A stretch of DNA of 64,000 nt from JADJEK01 sp052034255 (GTDB taxonomy: Bacteria; Planctomycetota; B15-G4; JADJEK01). Below are positions 1 to 10,825 of this stretch, piece by piece. The stretch is taken from the NCBI GenBank assembly GCA_052034255.1, contig JBPOIU010000021.1, positions 56,341 to 120,340 on the forward strand, in the 5' to 3' direction. Below the pieces are notes generated by a model. It searched no databases. It worked only from the letters and a program-made list of their open reading frames with translations, and had not been told where the DNA came from. Both the position numbers and the translations under genes were made by a program. Each line of letters starts with the position of its first letter. Positions within the stretch are counted from its first letter, which is position 1.

Positions 1-1
1 C

Positions 2-235
2 GAGCCCGCGAAGCTCGCGCTGTTGCGCCAGGGCTTCACGGACAAGGGTTTCAAGGTTGAGAAGGCCGAACTCGTTCCATTGCCGAAGACCTCCACGGTG
101 GTCGGGCGGGACGATGCGGTGACCCTGCTCCAACTGCTCGACGCTCTCGACGAGCACGACGACGTGCAAAGCACCGCATCGAACGTCGACATTCCGGACG
201 ACGTCGCCAAGGCCATCGAGGCCGACGCCGACTGA
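2..235 (+). CDS. YebC/TACO1-family protein, C-terminal fragment (start lies outside the window)
   Basis: This is the last 77 codons of a gene entering from the left edge. The readable end carries the typical YebC/TACO1 C-terminal pattern: a stretch on valine-rich strands, then LLDALDEHDDVQ followed by SNVDIPDD, which matches the family's conserved 'L-D-x-L-E/D-D-H-D-D-V-Q-x-V-x-x-N' ending. Family members are DNA- or ribosome-associated proteins; some act as transcriptional regulators and others help translation of proline stretches, so a precise role cannot be given. The gene stops with TGA at 233-235. The next gene is 283 bp further on and has its own ribosome binding site, so co-transcription is not evident. 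Only the C-terminal third is visible. Confidence 0.85.
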   Translation, partial: EPAKLALLRQGFTDKGFKVEKAELVPLPKTSTVVGRDDAVTLLQLLDALDEHDDVQSTASNVDIPDDVAKAIEADAD

Positions 236-338
236 CGTTCACCGCAGTGTTTCCGCTCGCGGGCCTGGGCGACCGGTTGGACCGGCGCGCTGTGCGGCCG
301 CACCCGAGCGTGGAACGCGCCGGCGAACCGGCTAGGTT

Positions 339-362
339 GGGCGGGGCGGGGCGGGGCGGGGG
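339..362 (+). repeat. GGGGC tandem repeat with G-quadruplex potential
   Basis: Five runs of three to five G are separated by single C residues. This is a short (GGGGC)n tandem repeat in the 283 bp gap between the YebC-like gene and the receiver/GGDEF gene. Runs of this kind can fold as a G-quadruplex on the plus strand. It lies about 157 bp upstream of the next start codon and is followed near 411-437 by a T-rich stretch. Any effect on expression is inference. Confidence 0.6.
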
Positions 363-518
363 ACCGAGTGCTCCAGCGGCAATCGGTCGCAGGCAGCGGC
401 GCGGCGCAGACCTTTTTCGTTCTTTTCCGTTCAAGTTCCCGAGCGCGCGAGCCGATCAGAGCCCGCGTGTCCCCGTTCGGACGAACGATCCCAAGCGGAG
501 GCCACGGAGGAAACCGTC

Positions 519-1502
519 ATGGGCGCGAACAAGCGAGCACTCGTCAGTCGCCTGGATTCCGCCGGTACGGCGACGATCGCCGAGTACCTGCGGGGCAAGG
601 GGTATGAAGTCGACACCGCGGACAACGGTCGCGACGCATTGGAGAAGGCGCGGGACCACCTGCCCGACCTCGTCGTCGCCGACGGCGTGCTCCCGAAGAT
701 GTCGGGCTTCGAGCTCTGCCGCGAAGTGAAGACGCTGGCGGACGCACACACGATCCCGGTCGTGCTGATCCTCGAGAACGGGGACAACTACGGCCGCGGG
801 CGGGCGCGCGTCGAGGGCGCCGACATGGTCGTCAGCGATCCGCTGCTCAGCGACGATCTCGACGAGATCTTGCGCCTGGCCGAAGGTGGCGACGAGCGCG
901 GAGATGCGTTGCTCGGTCAGAGCGGCGCTCGGGACCGCTTCGTCAAAGCGCTGCTGCGCGACACCACGAGTCGCAACGACGGATTCCTGGCGAAGATCTC
1001 CGATCCGCTGACGGGTCTGCATCACCGCACGTACACGACGTTCAAGCTCGAGGAAGAGTTCAAGAAGTCACGGCGCTACGGCAACCCGCTCGCGATCCTG
1101 CTGGTCGACATCGACAACTACGCGGAACTCGACAAGACCCCGCACAAGAGCGCTGCGCAAGAGATGCTGCTCGAGGTTTCGGGCATCTTCCTGTGCGAGT
1201 CGCGCGACGTGGACGTGGTGGGGCGCGTCGATGACGCGCGCTTCCTGCTGATCCTGCCGAACACCGACCTGAACGGCGCGCGCATCATGGCCGATCGCGT
1301 GTTCCAACAGGTGTGCCAGCGCCGCGTGCACGCCGGCGACGACGAGATCCCGGTGCGCGCCAGCGTCGGCATCGCCGCGCTGCCGAGCGACGACGTCTCG
1401 AGCGTCGACGACTTCGTCGAACGCGCCGTCCGCGGCGTACGCACGGCGAAGAGCCTCGGCGGCAATCGCATCTGCGCGTGGAGCGATACCGTCAGAACTT
1501 GA
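519..1502 (+). CDS. Receiver-GGDEF two-domain protein with degenerate active sites
   Basis: The 327-residue protein has a receiver-like domain (about 5-120), a linker with DPLTGL at 162-167, and a GGDEF-fold domain (about 160-325). Intact versions of this architecture make cyclic di-GMP under phosphorelay control. Here the phospho-acceptor Asp55 is kept (VVADGVLPKMSGFEL). The N-terminal acidic pair is missing (strand reads RALVSRLD) and the usual Lys before Pro-Phe is replaced (VVSDPL, 104-109). At the GGDEF position the protein reads DDARF (238-242), so diguanylate cyclase activity is unlikely. It may be a c-di-GMP- or protein-binding relic. The ATG at 519 follows GGAGG at 506-510 with 8 bp spacing. 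The gene is convergent with ppdK and shares a hairpin with it. Domain call is strong; inactivity is inferred from residues. Confidence 0.85.
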   Translation: MGANKRALVSRLDSAGTATIAEYLRGKGYEVDTADNGRDALEKARDHLPDLVVADGVLPKMSGFELCREVKTLADAHTIPVVLILENGDNYGRGRARVEGADMVVSDPLLSDDLDEILRLAEGGDERGDALLGQSGARDRFVKALLRDTTSRNDGFLAKISDPLTGLHHRTYTTFKLEEEFKKSRRYGNPLAILLVDIDNYAELDKTPHKSAAQEMLLEVSGIFLCESRDVDVVGRVDDARFLLILPNTDLNGARIMADRVFQQVCQRRVHAGDDEIPVRASVGIAALPSDDVSSVDDFVERAVRGVRTAKSLGGNRICAWSDTVRT

Positions 1503-1518
1503 CGATCCGCCGCCGCAG

Positions 1519-1560
1519 CGACACGGGCCGATGCGGCGAGCGTCGCATCGGCCCGTGTCG
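1519..1560. terminator. 17-bp perfect stem between convergent genes
   Basis: Arms 1519-1535 and 1544-1560 are exact reverse complements around an 8-base loop (1536-1543); the stem extends by a G-T and an A-T pair. It lies 16 bp after the receiver/GGDEF stop and 27 bp from the ppdK stop on the other strand, so it probably serves as a bidirectional terminator. There is no long T-tract on either side. Confidence 0.75.
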
Positions 1561-1586
1561 TTGCATGGAAGAACCGAACGGTCGGC

Positions 1587-4256
<2,670 letters not shown>

Positions 4257-4278
4257 CGGTCACCCTCGCCGTGAAAGA

Positions 4279-4908
4279 CTATTCCTGGACTTTGCGTGGA
4301 TCGCGGCCGTTGCGCGCGCGCTCGATCGCATCGAGGAGCCGCGGCATTTCCGCGATCACCCATCGCGGGCGCAGCTCGGCCGTTTGTTCGAACGTCGTGG
4401 TCGAGCCGAGTTCGCGTTCGAGATTCGGATCGGTGATGCGGATCGTGATTTCGCCCGGGGCCGTGCGTTCGACGACGACGTCGCGCGCGAAGGCCCGCAG
4501 CACCTTGCCGTTCTTCAGGCGGAACACGTACTCGGGCTCGTTGCGCATCAGGAGTTCGATCGCCTGATCGCCGTCGCCGATGCGGGCGATCGCATGCACG
4601 CCGTCGCCGACCGGTGTGATCTTCGTGCGCGCCTCGAGGTCGACGACGCGCAGCAGCACGGCCAACTGCGGGTTGTCGTGCAGCAAGACCGCGCGGCCGA
4701 TCTGGTAGCCCTGGAAGCCGCCGAATCGGTTCTTCACGTCGTCCGACAGGCACCGATATTCCATCGCGACCGCCGCGTCGCACTCGAGCGCGTCGCGGAA
4801 CGTCGCGATCGTCTGCGCCGGCGATTCGAGTCGAGCCTCGGTGGGGCATGGCGTCGCGCAACCGGCGAGGCCGGCGAGGAGCGCCAGGATGGAGGCAGTG
4901 CCGCGCAT
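4279..4908 (-). CDS. Putative lipoprotein of unknown function
   Basis: The reading frame is open upstream to 4968. I place the start at ATG 4908 because the protein then begins with a lipoprotein signal peptide (MRGTASILALLAGLAGC, lipobox LAGC, Cys17). The mature part (about 190 residues) is soluble and mixed alpha/beta, with a segment that includes DALECDAAVAMEYRCLSDD and a later basic stretch. I do not recognise a family. A Cys in LECD and another in YRCL could pair. It is the first gene of a likely two-gene unit with ppdK, although nothing in it suggests a direct metabolic link. It is divergent from the pilus motor cluster, with a 247 bp gap between the two start codons. Confidence 0.7.
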   Translation of the reverse strand: MRGTASILALLAGLAGCATPCPTEARLESPAQTIATFRDALECDAAVAMEYRCLSDDVKNRFGGFQGYQIGRAVLLHDNPQLAVLLRVVDLEARTKITPVGDGVHAIARIGDGDQAIELLMRNEPEYVFRLKNGKVLRAFARDVVVERTAPGEITIRITDPNLERELGSTTTFEQTAELRPRWVIAEMPRLLDAIERARNGRDPRKVQE

Positions 4909-5155
4909 GGAGCGCGAGACGTTATCAGCCGATCGGACGACGCGCGAGTCCCAGAAAACACACCGCACGCGCCGCAGGACTTTTTCGCGCCGTTGTTAAG
5001 ATCCGCGCCCCTTCATCGGCCGTTACTCCAAGCGACCGAGGGCGTAACACCGGCTGCGCCGGTACCGACCGCCCGACGTCGCGATGGATGGCGCACCCCG
5101 CCACGGTCGTCCTTTTCCAGGCCTCGAGCCGCAGCGTGAGATCGACTGCCGCATC

Positions 5156-6808
5156 ATGACGCGAAAACTGCTCGGCCAGATCCTCGTCGAACAAGGCGTC
5201 GTCACGGAAGACACGGTCAACAAAGCCCTGACCTATCAGAAGGGCAAGAAGATGCGGGTGGGCGAGGCGCTGATCGCGCTCGGCTCCTGCGACGAAGAGG
5301 CCGTGACGAAAGCGCTCGCGACCCAAGCCCGCCTACCGTACGTCGACCTGCGGAAAGGGAAGATCAGCGAGGAGTTCACGCGCCTCGCGACGCGCGAAGC
5401 CGTCGAACAGCACCGCTTCATCCCGTTGCTCGAAAAGGCCGGCAAGCTCGTCATCGCGATCGACGATCCGCTGCGCGTGTTCGAGCTCGACAATCTCGGC
5501 TTCATCCTGAACCGCGATCTCGCACCCGCGCTCGCGTCGCCCACGTCCTTGCGCGCCAAGATGCGCGAGGTCTACGGCATCGGCGAGGAGAACACGGTCG
5601 CGAAGCTGGTCGGCGGCAATGCGGACAGCGAATCGGAAGACGCCCCGATCATCCGCATGGTCCAGAAGATGATCGAGACCGCGCTGCAGGAACGAGCGTC
5701 CGACATCCACGTCGAACCGTTCGCCGATCGCATCCGTGTGCGGTTCCGCATCGACGGCGTGTTGGTCGAGCGCGCGACGCATCCGCCACACCTTCAGGGG
5801 CCGCTGCTGTCGCGCTTGAAGATCATGGCCGGCATGGACATCGCCGAGAAGCGCAAGCCGCAGGACGGCCGTATTTCGGCCCAGGTCTCGGGCCGCGATC
5901 TCGACATCCGCGCGTCGATCCTGCCCGGCAATCACGGCGAGACGATGGTCATGCGTCTGCTCGACCAACAGCGCGGCCTGGTCTCGCTCGAAGAGCTCGG
6001 GTTCGATCCGGGCGATTACGCGCGCTTCAAGTCGATCATCCGGCGACCGAACGGCATCTTCCTCGTCACGGGTCCGACGGGCTCCGGCAAGACCACGACG
6101 CTCTACGCATCACTGAAAGAACTGAACCGGCCCGACGTGAAGATCATCACGGCCGAGGACCCGGTCGAGTACCAGCTCCAAGGCGTGAACCAGTGCCAAG
6201 TGCGGCACCAGATCGGCTTGTCGTTCGCGAAGATCCTGCGCGCCATGCTGCGTCAGGCGCCGAACATCATCCTGGTCGGCGAAATCCGCGACCGCGAAAC
6301 GGCCGAGATCGCGATCCAGGCCGCGCTGACCGGTCACTTGGTGTTTTCCACGCTGCACACGAACGACGCGCCTTCGGCGTTGACGCGTCTCGTCGACATG
6401 GGCGTGAAGCCGTTCCTGGTGTCGGCGTCCGTCCAAGCCATTCTCGCCCAGCGTCTCGTCCGCATGTTGTGCCCGCACTGCAAGCAGCCGTACCAGCCCG
6501 AGGATTCGGAGCTGAAGTCGGTCGGGCTGCAGCGTTCGCAGTTGCCGCCGCACGGGCTGTATCGCCCCGAGGGTTGTCCGCAATGCGACATGAGCGGGTA
6601 TCGCGGACGCAAGGGCGTGTACGAATTGCTCGAGCTCGACTCCGGATTGCGTGACCTCGTGTTCCGCGGCCAACCGCACAGCGCGATCCGCGAGCGTGCG
6701 AAGGCCACGGGCCGCATGTCGACGTTGCTCGAGGACGGCGTCCGCAAAGTCGTCGCCGGTCTGACCACGATTCCCGAGATCTTGCGCATCGCGCACGCGT
6801 TGGAGTGA
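5156..6808 (+). CDS. PilB/GspE-type assembly ATPase
   Basis: This cytoplasmic hexameric ATPase of the type IV pilus/type II secretion family powers pilin or pseudopilin polymerisation. From the ATG at 5156 (550 aa) it has the N-terminal GspE/MshE-like domain (about 1-150, starting MTRKLLGQILVEQGVV), Walker A GPTGSGKTT (306-314), an Asp box ITAEDPVEY (331-339), Walker B ILVGEIRDRE (372-381), a His box (TGHLVFSTLHTNDAPS) and a zinc-binding pair of CxxC motifs (439/442 and 474/477), all typical of extension ATPases. The frame stays open to 5084, but the residues before MTRKLL look non-native and have no family counterpart. It heads a tight set of four genes (pilT starts 5 bp downstream). Whether it serves pili or secretion cannot be decided, because no pilin gene is in view. 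Confidence 0.93.
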   Translation: MTRKLLGQILVEQGVVTEDTVNKALTYQKGKKMRVGEALIALGSCDEEAVTKALATQARLPYVDLRKGKISEEFTRLATREAVEQHRFIPLLEKAGKLVIAIDDPLRVFELDNLGFILNRDLAPALASPTSLRAKMREVYGIGEENTVAKLVGGNADSESEDAPIIRMVQKMIETALQERASDIHVEPFADRIRVRFRIDGVLVERATHPPHLQGPLLSRLKIMAGMDIAEKRKPQDGRISAQVSGRDLDIRASILPGNHGETMVMRLLDQQRGLVSLEELGFDPGDYARFKSIIRRPNGIFLVTGPTGSGKTTTLYASLKELNRPDVKIITAEDPVEYQLQGVNQCQVRHQIGLSFAKILRAMLRQAPNIILVGEIRDRETAEIAIQAALTGHLVFSTLHTNDAPSALTRLVDMGVKPFLVSASVQAILAQRLVRMLCPHCKQPYQPEDSELKSVGLQRSQLPPHGLYRPEGCPQCDMSGYRGRKGVYELLELDSGLRDLVFRGQPHSAIRERAKATGRMSTLLEDGVRKVVAGLTTIPEILRIAHALE

Positions 6809-6813
6809 GAGAC

Positions 6814-7896
6814 GTGAAAGTCGATTTGGACAAGTTGCTCGAAACCGTCGTCGAAACGCGTGGCTCCGATCTCCACATCGCGGTGGGGCGCCCGCCCGTC
6901 GTCCGACTGCACGGGCGGCTGCGCTCGTTGAATCTGCCGAACCTGACGCCCGAGGACACGATCGAGCTCGTGCGCAGCTTCGCACCGCGCGAGAACCTCG
7001 ACGAGATGGAGCAGGTCGGCACGTCGGACTTCGCGATCGCGTTCCGCGACAAGGCGCGTTTCCGCTGCTCGATCTTCAAGGAACGCGGCTACTACGGCGC
7101 CGCGCTGCGTCTGATCCCGAACCAACTGCTGAACCTGAAGGCGATCGGGCTTCCGGACGCGGTCTTGAATCTGCTGCTGCGGCCGCGCGGCTTGATCCTC
7201 GTCACCGGACCGACCGGTTCCGGCAAGACGACGACGCTCGCGTCGATGATCGACTACCTGAACGAGAACTACGACAAGCACATCATCACGATCGAGGACC
7301 CGATCGAGTACCACCACCCGCACAAGAAGTCGGTGGTGATGCAGCGCGAGATCGGGCGTGACGTGTCCGGCTTCAGCGAGGCGCTGCGCCGCGCGCTGCG
7401 TCAGGACCCGGACGTCGTGCTGATGGGCGAAATGCGCGATACCGAGACGATCGCGACCGCGATCACCGCCGCGGAGACCGGTCACCTCGTGTTCGGCACG
7501 CTGCATACGACCGGCGCCGCGCGTACCGTCGACCGCATCATCGACTCGTTCCCGCACGAGCAACAGGAACAGATCCGCACCCAATTGTCGGTGTCGGTCA
7601 TCGCGGTCATTTCGCAGGTGCTGATGCCCAAGGCCGACGGCAAGGGCCGCGTCGCGGCGTTCGAGATCCTGATCAACACGTCCGCGGTCGAGAACCACAT
7701 CCGCAAGAAGGAGACGTTCAAGATCCCGTCGGTGATCCAGACGTCGAAGAAGCTCGGCATGCAGCGTCTCGACGACCACCTCGCGGAACTGGTCGCCGCG
7801 GGCCAGATCACGCGCGAGGTCGCGTACGAGTACTGCCTCAGCGCGGCCGATCTGGCGATCAAGCTCGGCGAACCCGGTCCGAGTCAGGGAGGCTGA
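6814..7896 (+). CDS. pilT: PilT-like twitching motility/retraction ATPase
   Basis: PilT-type ATPases depolymerise type IV pili and so drive retraction. The 360-residue protein lacks the long N-terminal domain and the zinc motifs of the neighbouring ATPases, as expected for PilT. It begins KVDLDKLLETVVETRGSDLH, has Walker A GPTGSGKTT (132-140), an Asp box (IEDPIEYHH) and Walker B VVLMGEMRDTET. The C-terminal part (VENHIRKKETFKIPSVIQ) fits the regulatory C-terminus of PilT, though the classic AIRNLIRE is not exact. I chose GTG 6814 because GGAG at 6802-6805 sits 8 bp upstream; a GTG at 6805 that overlaps the previous stop is the alternative. It is sandwiched between two PilB-like genes, 1 bp before the second. 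Confidence 0.92.
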   Translation: MKVDLDKLLETVVETRGSDLHIAVGRPPVVRLHGRLRSLNLPNLTPEDTIELVRSFAPRENLDEMEQVGTSDFAIAFRDKARFRCSIFKERGYYGAALRLIPNQLLNLKAIGLPDAVLNLLLRPRGLILVTGPTGSGKTTTLASMIDYLNENYDKHIITIEDPIEYHHPHKKSVVMQREIGRDVSGFSEALRRALRQDPDVVLMGEMRDTETIATAITAAETGHLVFGTLHTTGAARTVDRIIDSFPHEQQEQIRTQLSVSVIAVISQVLMPKADGKGRVAAFEILINTSAVENHIRKKETFKIPSVIQTSKKLGMQRLDDHLAELVAAGQITREVAYEYCLSAADLAIKLGEPGPSQGG

Positions 7897-7897
7897 G

Positions 7898-9589
7898 ATG
7901 GCGCAACGGAAGTTGCTCGGCCAGATCCTGAAGGAGATGCGCAAGATCCACGAGGGCCACATTCAGGAGGCCTTGCAGATCCAGCGCAAACAAGGCGGCG
8001 CGATCGGCGAGATCCTCGTCGGCCTGGGCGCCATCAACCGCCAGGATTTGGCGAAGGCGCTCGGACTGCAGGCGGGGATGGAGGTCGTCGACCTCGATGT
8101 TCTCGAACCGACGAAAGACGCGCTGGCGAAGATCGACGGCACGACGGCCACGTTGTTGCGCGTCATGCCGGTTCGCATCGAGGGCAAGCGGCTGACGGTC
8201 GCTCTCGCCGACCCGTTGAACGCGAGCTGCCTCGACGAGCTGCGCTTCCTGTCGGGTTGCGAAGTCGTCGGCGCGATCGCCGACGAGAAATCGATCGAGA
8301 AGGCGCTGGCGAAGCACTACGGCGCCGACGACGTGCGTTCGATGAAGAACGCGGTCGAAGAGCTGAAGAAGGAAGCCGCGTCGAGTTCGATGAATCTCGA
8401 CGACAAGGCCGCGCTCGCGCATGCAGCGCCCGTCGTGAAGCTGCTGAACTACATCCTCTATCAGGCGATCAAGGATCGCGCGTCCGACATCCACCTCGAG
8501 CCGTTCCAGAACGAGTTCCGCGTGCGCTATCGCGTCGATGGCGTGCTCTACGAGATGGAACCACCGCCGGTCGCCCTCGCGATCGCGCTGATCTCGCGCG
8601 TCAAGGTCATGGCGAACCTCGACATCGCCGAAACGCGCATCCCGCAGGACGGGCGCATCGAGCTCGCGATCGGCGGCCGGCCGGTCGACTTGCGTGTTTC
8701 GACGCTGCCGACCGCGCACGGTGAGTCGTGCGTCATGCGCGTGCTCGATCGCTCGGTGGTCCAGCTCGATCTCGAAAACCTCGGGCTGCGCGCCGACGAT
8801 CTCGAGGGGATCCGGCGTCTGGCGCAGAAGCCGAACGGCATCGTGCTCGTCACGGGTCCAACCGGCTCGGGCAAGACCACGACGCTGTACTCCGTGCTGC
8901 AAGAGGTGAACGAAGTCGACACCAAGGTCATCACGACCGAAGACCCGGTCGAGTACGACCTCGACGGCATCATTCAGATCCCGATCAACGACGAGATCGA
9001 AGTCACGTACGCCCGCGTGCTGCGCACGATCTTGCGCCAGGACCCCGACATCATCCTGGTCGGCGAGATCCGTGACCGCGAGACGGCGCAGATCGCCGTC
9101 GAGGCCGCACTGACCGGTCACCTCGTGTTCTCGACCCTGCACACGAACGACGCTCCGTCCGCGGTCATGCGTCTGGTCGACGTGGGCGTCGAACCGTTCT
9201 TGATCTCGGCGACCCTCGAAGGCATCGTCGCGCAGCGCCTCGTGCGGCGCATCTGCCCCGAATGCCGAGAGGCCTATCAGCCCGATCCCGAGCTGTTGCG
9301 CGAACTCGAGCTCGATCCCGCGCAGCTCGCCGGCAAGCAGTTCTTCTTCGGCCGAGGTTGCGACAAGTGCAATTTCAGCGGCTTCAAGGGCCGGCGCGCG
9401 ATCTACGAGATCATGCCGGTCACCGAGCGCATCAAGCGCGCGGTGCTCGACAAGGCGTCCGGCGGGCGCTTGCGCGAGCTCGCGGTCGAGGAAGGCATGC
9501 GTCCGCTGCGAGCGGCCGGCCTGCTCGCGATCTTCGACGGCATCACGACCGTCGAAGAAGTACTGCGTGAAACCGTGGTCGAAAGGTGA
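7898..9589 (+). CDS. Second PilB/GspE-type assembly ATPase
   Basis: This is a paralogue of the gene at 5156. It has the same order of parts: N-terminal MshE-like domain (MAQRKLLGQILKEMRKIHEG...), Walker A GPTGSGKTT, Asp box TTEDPVEYD, Walker B ILVGEIRDRE, the His box and two CxxC pairs (CPEC, CDKC). Length (563 aa) is normal for PilB/GspE. Its start ATG is 1 bp after the pilT stop, with an AGGGAGG-type site inside the end of pilT. Two extension ATPases on one transcript may drive two machines (for example pilus and pseudopilus) or act at different times; the sequence does not settle which. PilC follows 6 bp downstream. Confidence 0.93.
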   Translation: MAQRKLLGQILKEMRKIHEGHIQEALQIQRKQGGAIGEILVGLGAINRQDLAKALGLQAGMEVVDLDVLEPTKDALAKIDGTTATLLRVMPVRIEGKRLTVALADPLNASCLDELRFLSGCEVVGAIADEKSIEKALAKHYGADDVRSMKNAVEELKKEAASSSMNLDDKAALAHAAPVVKLLNYILYQAIKDRASDIHLEPFQNEFRVRYRVDGVLYEMEPPPVALAIALISRVKVMANLDIAETRIPQDGRIELAIGGRPVDLRVSTLPTAHGESCVMRVLDRSVVQLDLENLGLRADDLEGIRRLAQKPNGIVLVTGPTGSGKTTTLYSVLQEVNEVDTKVITTEDPVEYDLDGIIQIPINDEIEVTYARVLRTILRQDPDIILVGEIRDRETAQIAVEAALTGHLVFSTLHTNDAPSAVMRLVDVGVEPFLISATLEGIVAQRLVRRICPECREAYQPDPELLRELELDPAQLAGKQFFFGRGCDKCNFSGFKGRRAIYEIMPVTERIKRAVLDKASGGRLRELAVEEGMRPLRAAGLLAIFDGITTVEEVLRETVVER

Positions 9590-9595
9590 GTCGCG

Positions 9596-10738
9596 ATGCC
9601 TGAGAAACTCGAACGCAAGAAGGCGAAGCCGGCGAGCAGCGGAGCGACCCCGAGCGCGATCGAAGCGCCGCGCAAGCCCGGCGGTTTCACGCGCGGCGTG
9701 TCCGACAAGAAGCTCGCGCAATTCACGAACCAGCTGTCCATCTTGCAGGCGTCGGGCATCCCGATCGTCCGCAGCTTGCGCATCAGCCAATCGCAGCTGC
9801 GCGAGGGGCCGCTGAAGACGGTGGTCGGTGCGGTCGCCGACGACGTGGAAGGCGGCGCGTCGTTGTCCGAGGCGTTCGCGAAGCACGATGCCGTGTTCGA
9901 TCGGCTGTACGTGAACATGGTGCGCGCCGGTGAGAAGGGCGGCATCCTCGACACGATCCTCGTGCGACTCGCGGACTTCGCCGAGAAGAGCCAGCGCATC
10001 AAGTCGAAGATCCGCGAAGCACTGACCTATCCGGTCGTCGTGTTGTTCTTCGCGCTGGCCGTACTCGTGTTCGTGATGGTGTTCATCGTCCCGAAGTTCG
10101 AGGACATCTTCAAACAGTTCAATCAGGAGCTGCCGGCGGTCACGCGGCTGCTGATCGACACGTCGCGGGCGTTGCTCGAGTACTGGTACCTGTTCCTCGG
10201 CATTCCCGTGCTGTTGTTCTTCGTCTACCGCATCTCCCTGCGCTCACCGAAGGTGCGTTACGCATCCGACAAGATGAAGCTGCGCGCCCCGATCATGGGC
10301 GACTTGATCCAGAAGACGATCATCGCGCGCTTCTCGCGCACGCTCGGCACTCTGCTGCAAAGCGGTGTGCCGATCCTCGAGGCGCTCGAAATCGTCGAAT
10401 CCTCGATCCCGAACGCGGTGCTGTCCGGCGCGCTCGCCGACGTCCGCGCCAGCGTCCGCGAGGGTGAGACGATGGCGGCGCCGCTGCTCGAATCGCGAGT
10501 CTTCGACGACATGGTCGTCAACATGATCGACGTCGGCGAGGCGACGGGTTCGGTCGACAAGATGCTGTTGAAGATCGCCGACACGTACGAAGACGAAGTC
10601 GACACGCGCGTGAGCACCCTGTTCAAATTGATCGAGCCCATCTTGCTGCTGTTTCTCGCCGTCATCGTCGGCTTCATCGTCATCGCACTGTTCCTGCCCA
10701 TCCTGAAGGTCATGGACACCATGGGACAGCAGGGCTGA
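9596..10738 (+). CDS. PilC/GspF inner-membrane platform protein
   Basis: PilC/GspF is the polytopic inner-membrane platform that couples the assembly ATPases to the growing pilus. The 380-residue protein has the duplicated GspF domain: one copy starts near LAQFTNQLSILQASGIPIVR and the second near IARFSRTLGTLLQSGVPI. Each is followed by hydrophobic segments; clear ones are around VVVLFFALAVLVFVMVFIV, a second near YLFLGIPVLLFFV, and a C-terminal one near ILLLFLAVIVGFIVIALFL. A basic, low-complexity N-terminal tail (KLERKKAKPASS) precedes the first domain. It is the last gene of the motor cluster; a hairpin repeat begins 3 bp after its stop. Confidence 0.93.
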   Translation: MPEKLERKKAKPASSGATPSAIEAPRKPGGFTRGVSDKKLAQFTNQLSILQASGIPIVRSLRISQSQLREGPLKTVVGAVADDVEGGASLSEAFAKHDAVFDRLYVNMVRAGEKGGILDTILVRLADFAEKSQRIKSKIREALTYPVVVLFFALAVLVFVMVFIVPKFEDIFKQFNQELPAVTRLLIDTSRALLEYWYLFLGIPVLLFFVYRISLRSPKVRYASDKMKLRAPIMGDLIQKTIIARFSRTLGTLLQSGVPILEALEIVESSIPNAVLSGALADVRASVREGETMAAPLLESRVFDDMVVNMIDVGEATGSVDKMLLKIADTYEDEVDTRVSTLFKLIEPILLLFLAVIVGFIVIALFLPILKVMDTMGQQG

Positions 10739-10740
10739 GG

Positions 10741-10788
10741 AACCGTGAATCGGTCCGATTGATTCACGGTCTCGGCCTCACCAGCTGT
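10741..10788. repeat. Interspersed repeat copy R1 (head hairpin only)
   Basis: Arms 10742-10751 and 10761-10770 form a 10-bp stem, and the following bases (CTCGGCCTCACCAG) match the head of the longer copies at 48240 and 57130. It begins 3 bp after the pilC stop and probably acts as its terminator. The rest of the longer element is missing here, so this is a truncated copy. Confidence 0.7.
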
Positions 10789-10825
10789 GGCGGGGCGGCG
10801 GCGTCTTGAACGGGAGCGAGGTCAC

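Noticed and set aside
5049..5063. 6-bp inverted repeat ACCGGC/GCCGGT upstream of pilB
   Set aside because: It is too short and common in GC-rich sequence to call an operator.
7859..9886. Long minus-strand frame opposite the second PilB-like gene
   Set aside because: The plus strand holds a complete ATPase with all motifs; the antisense frame has no recognisable domain.
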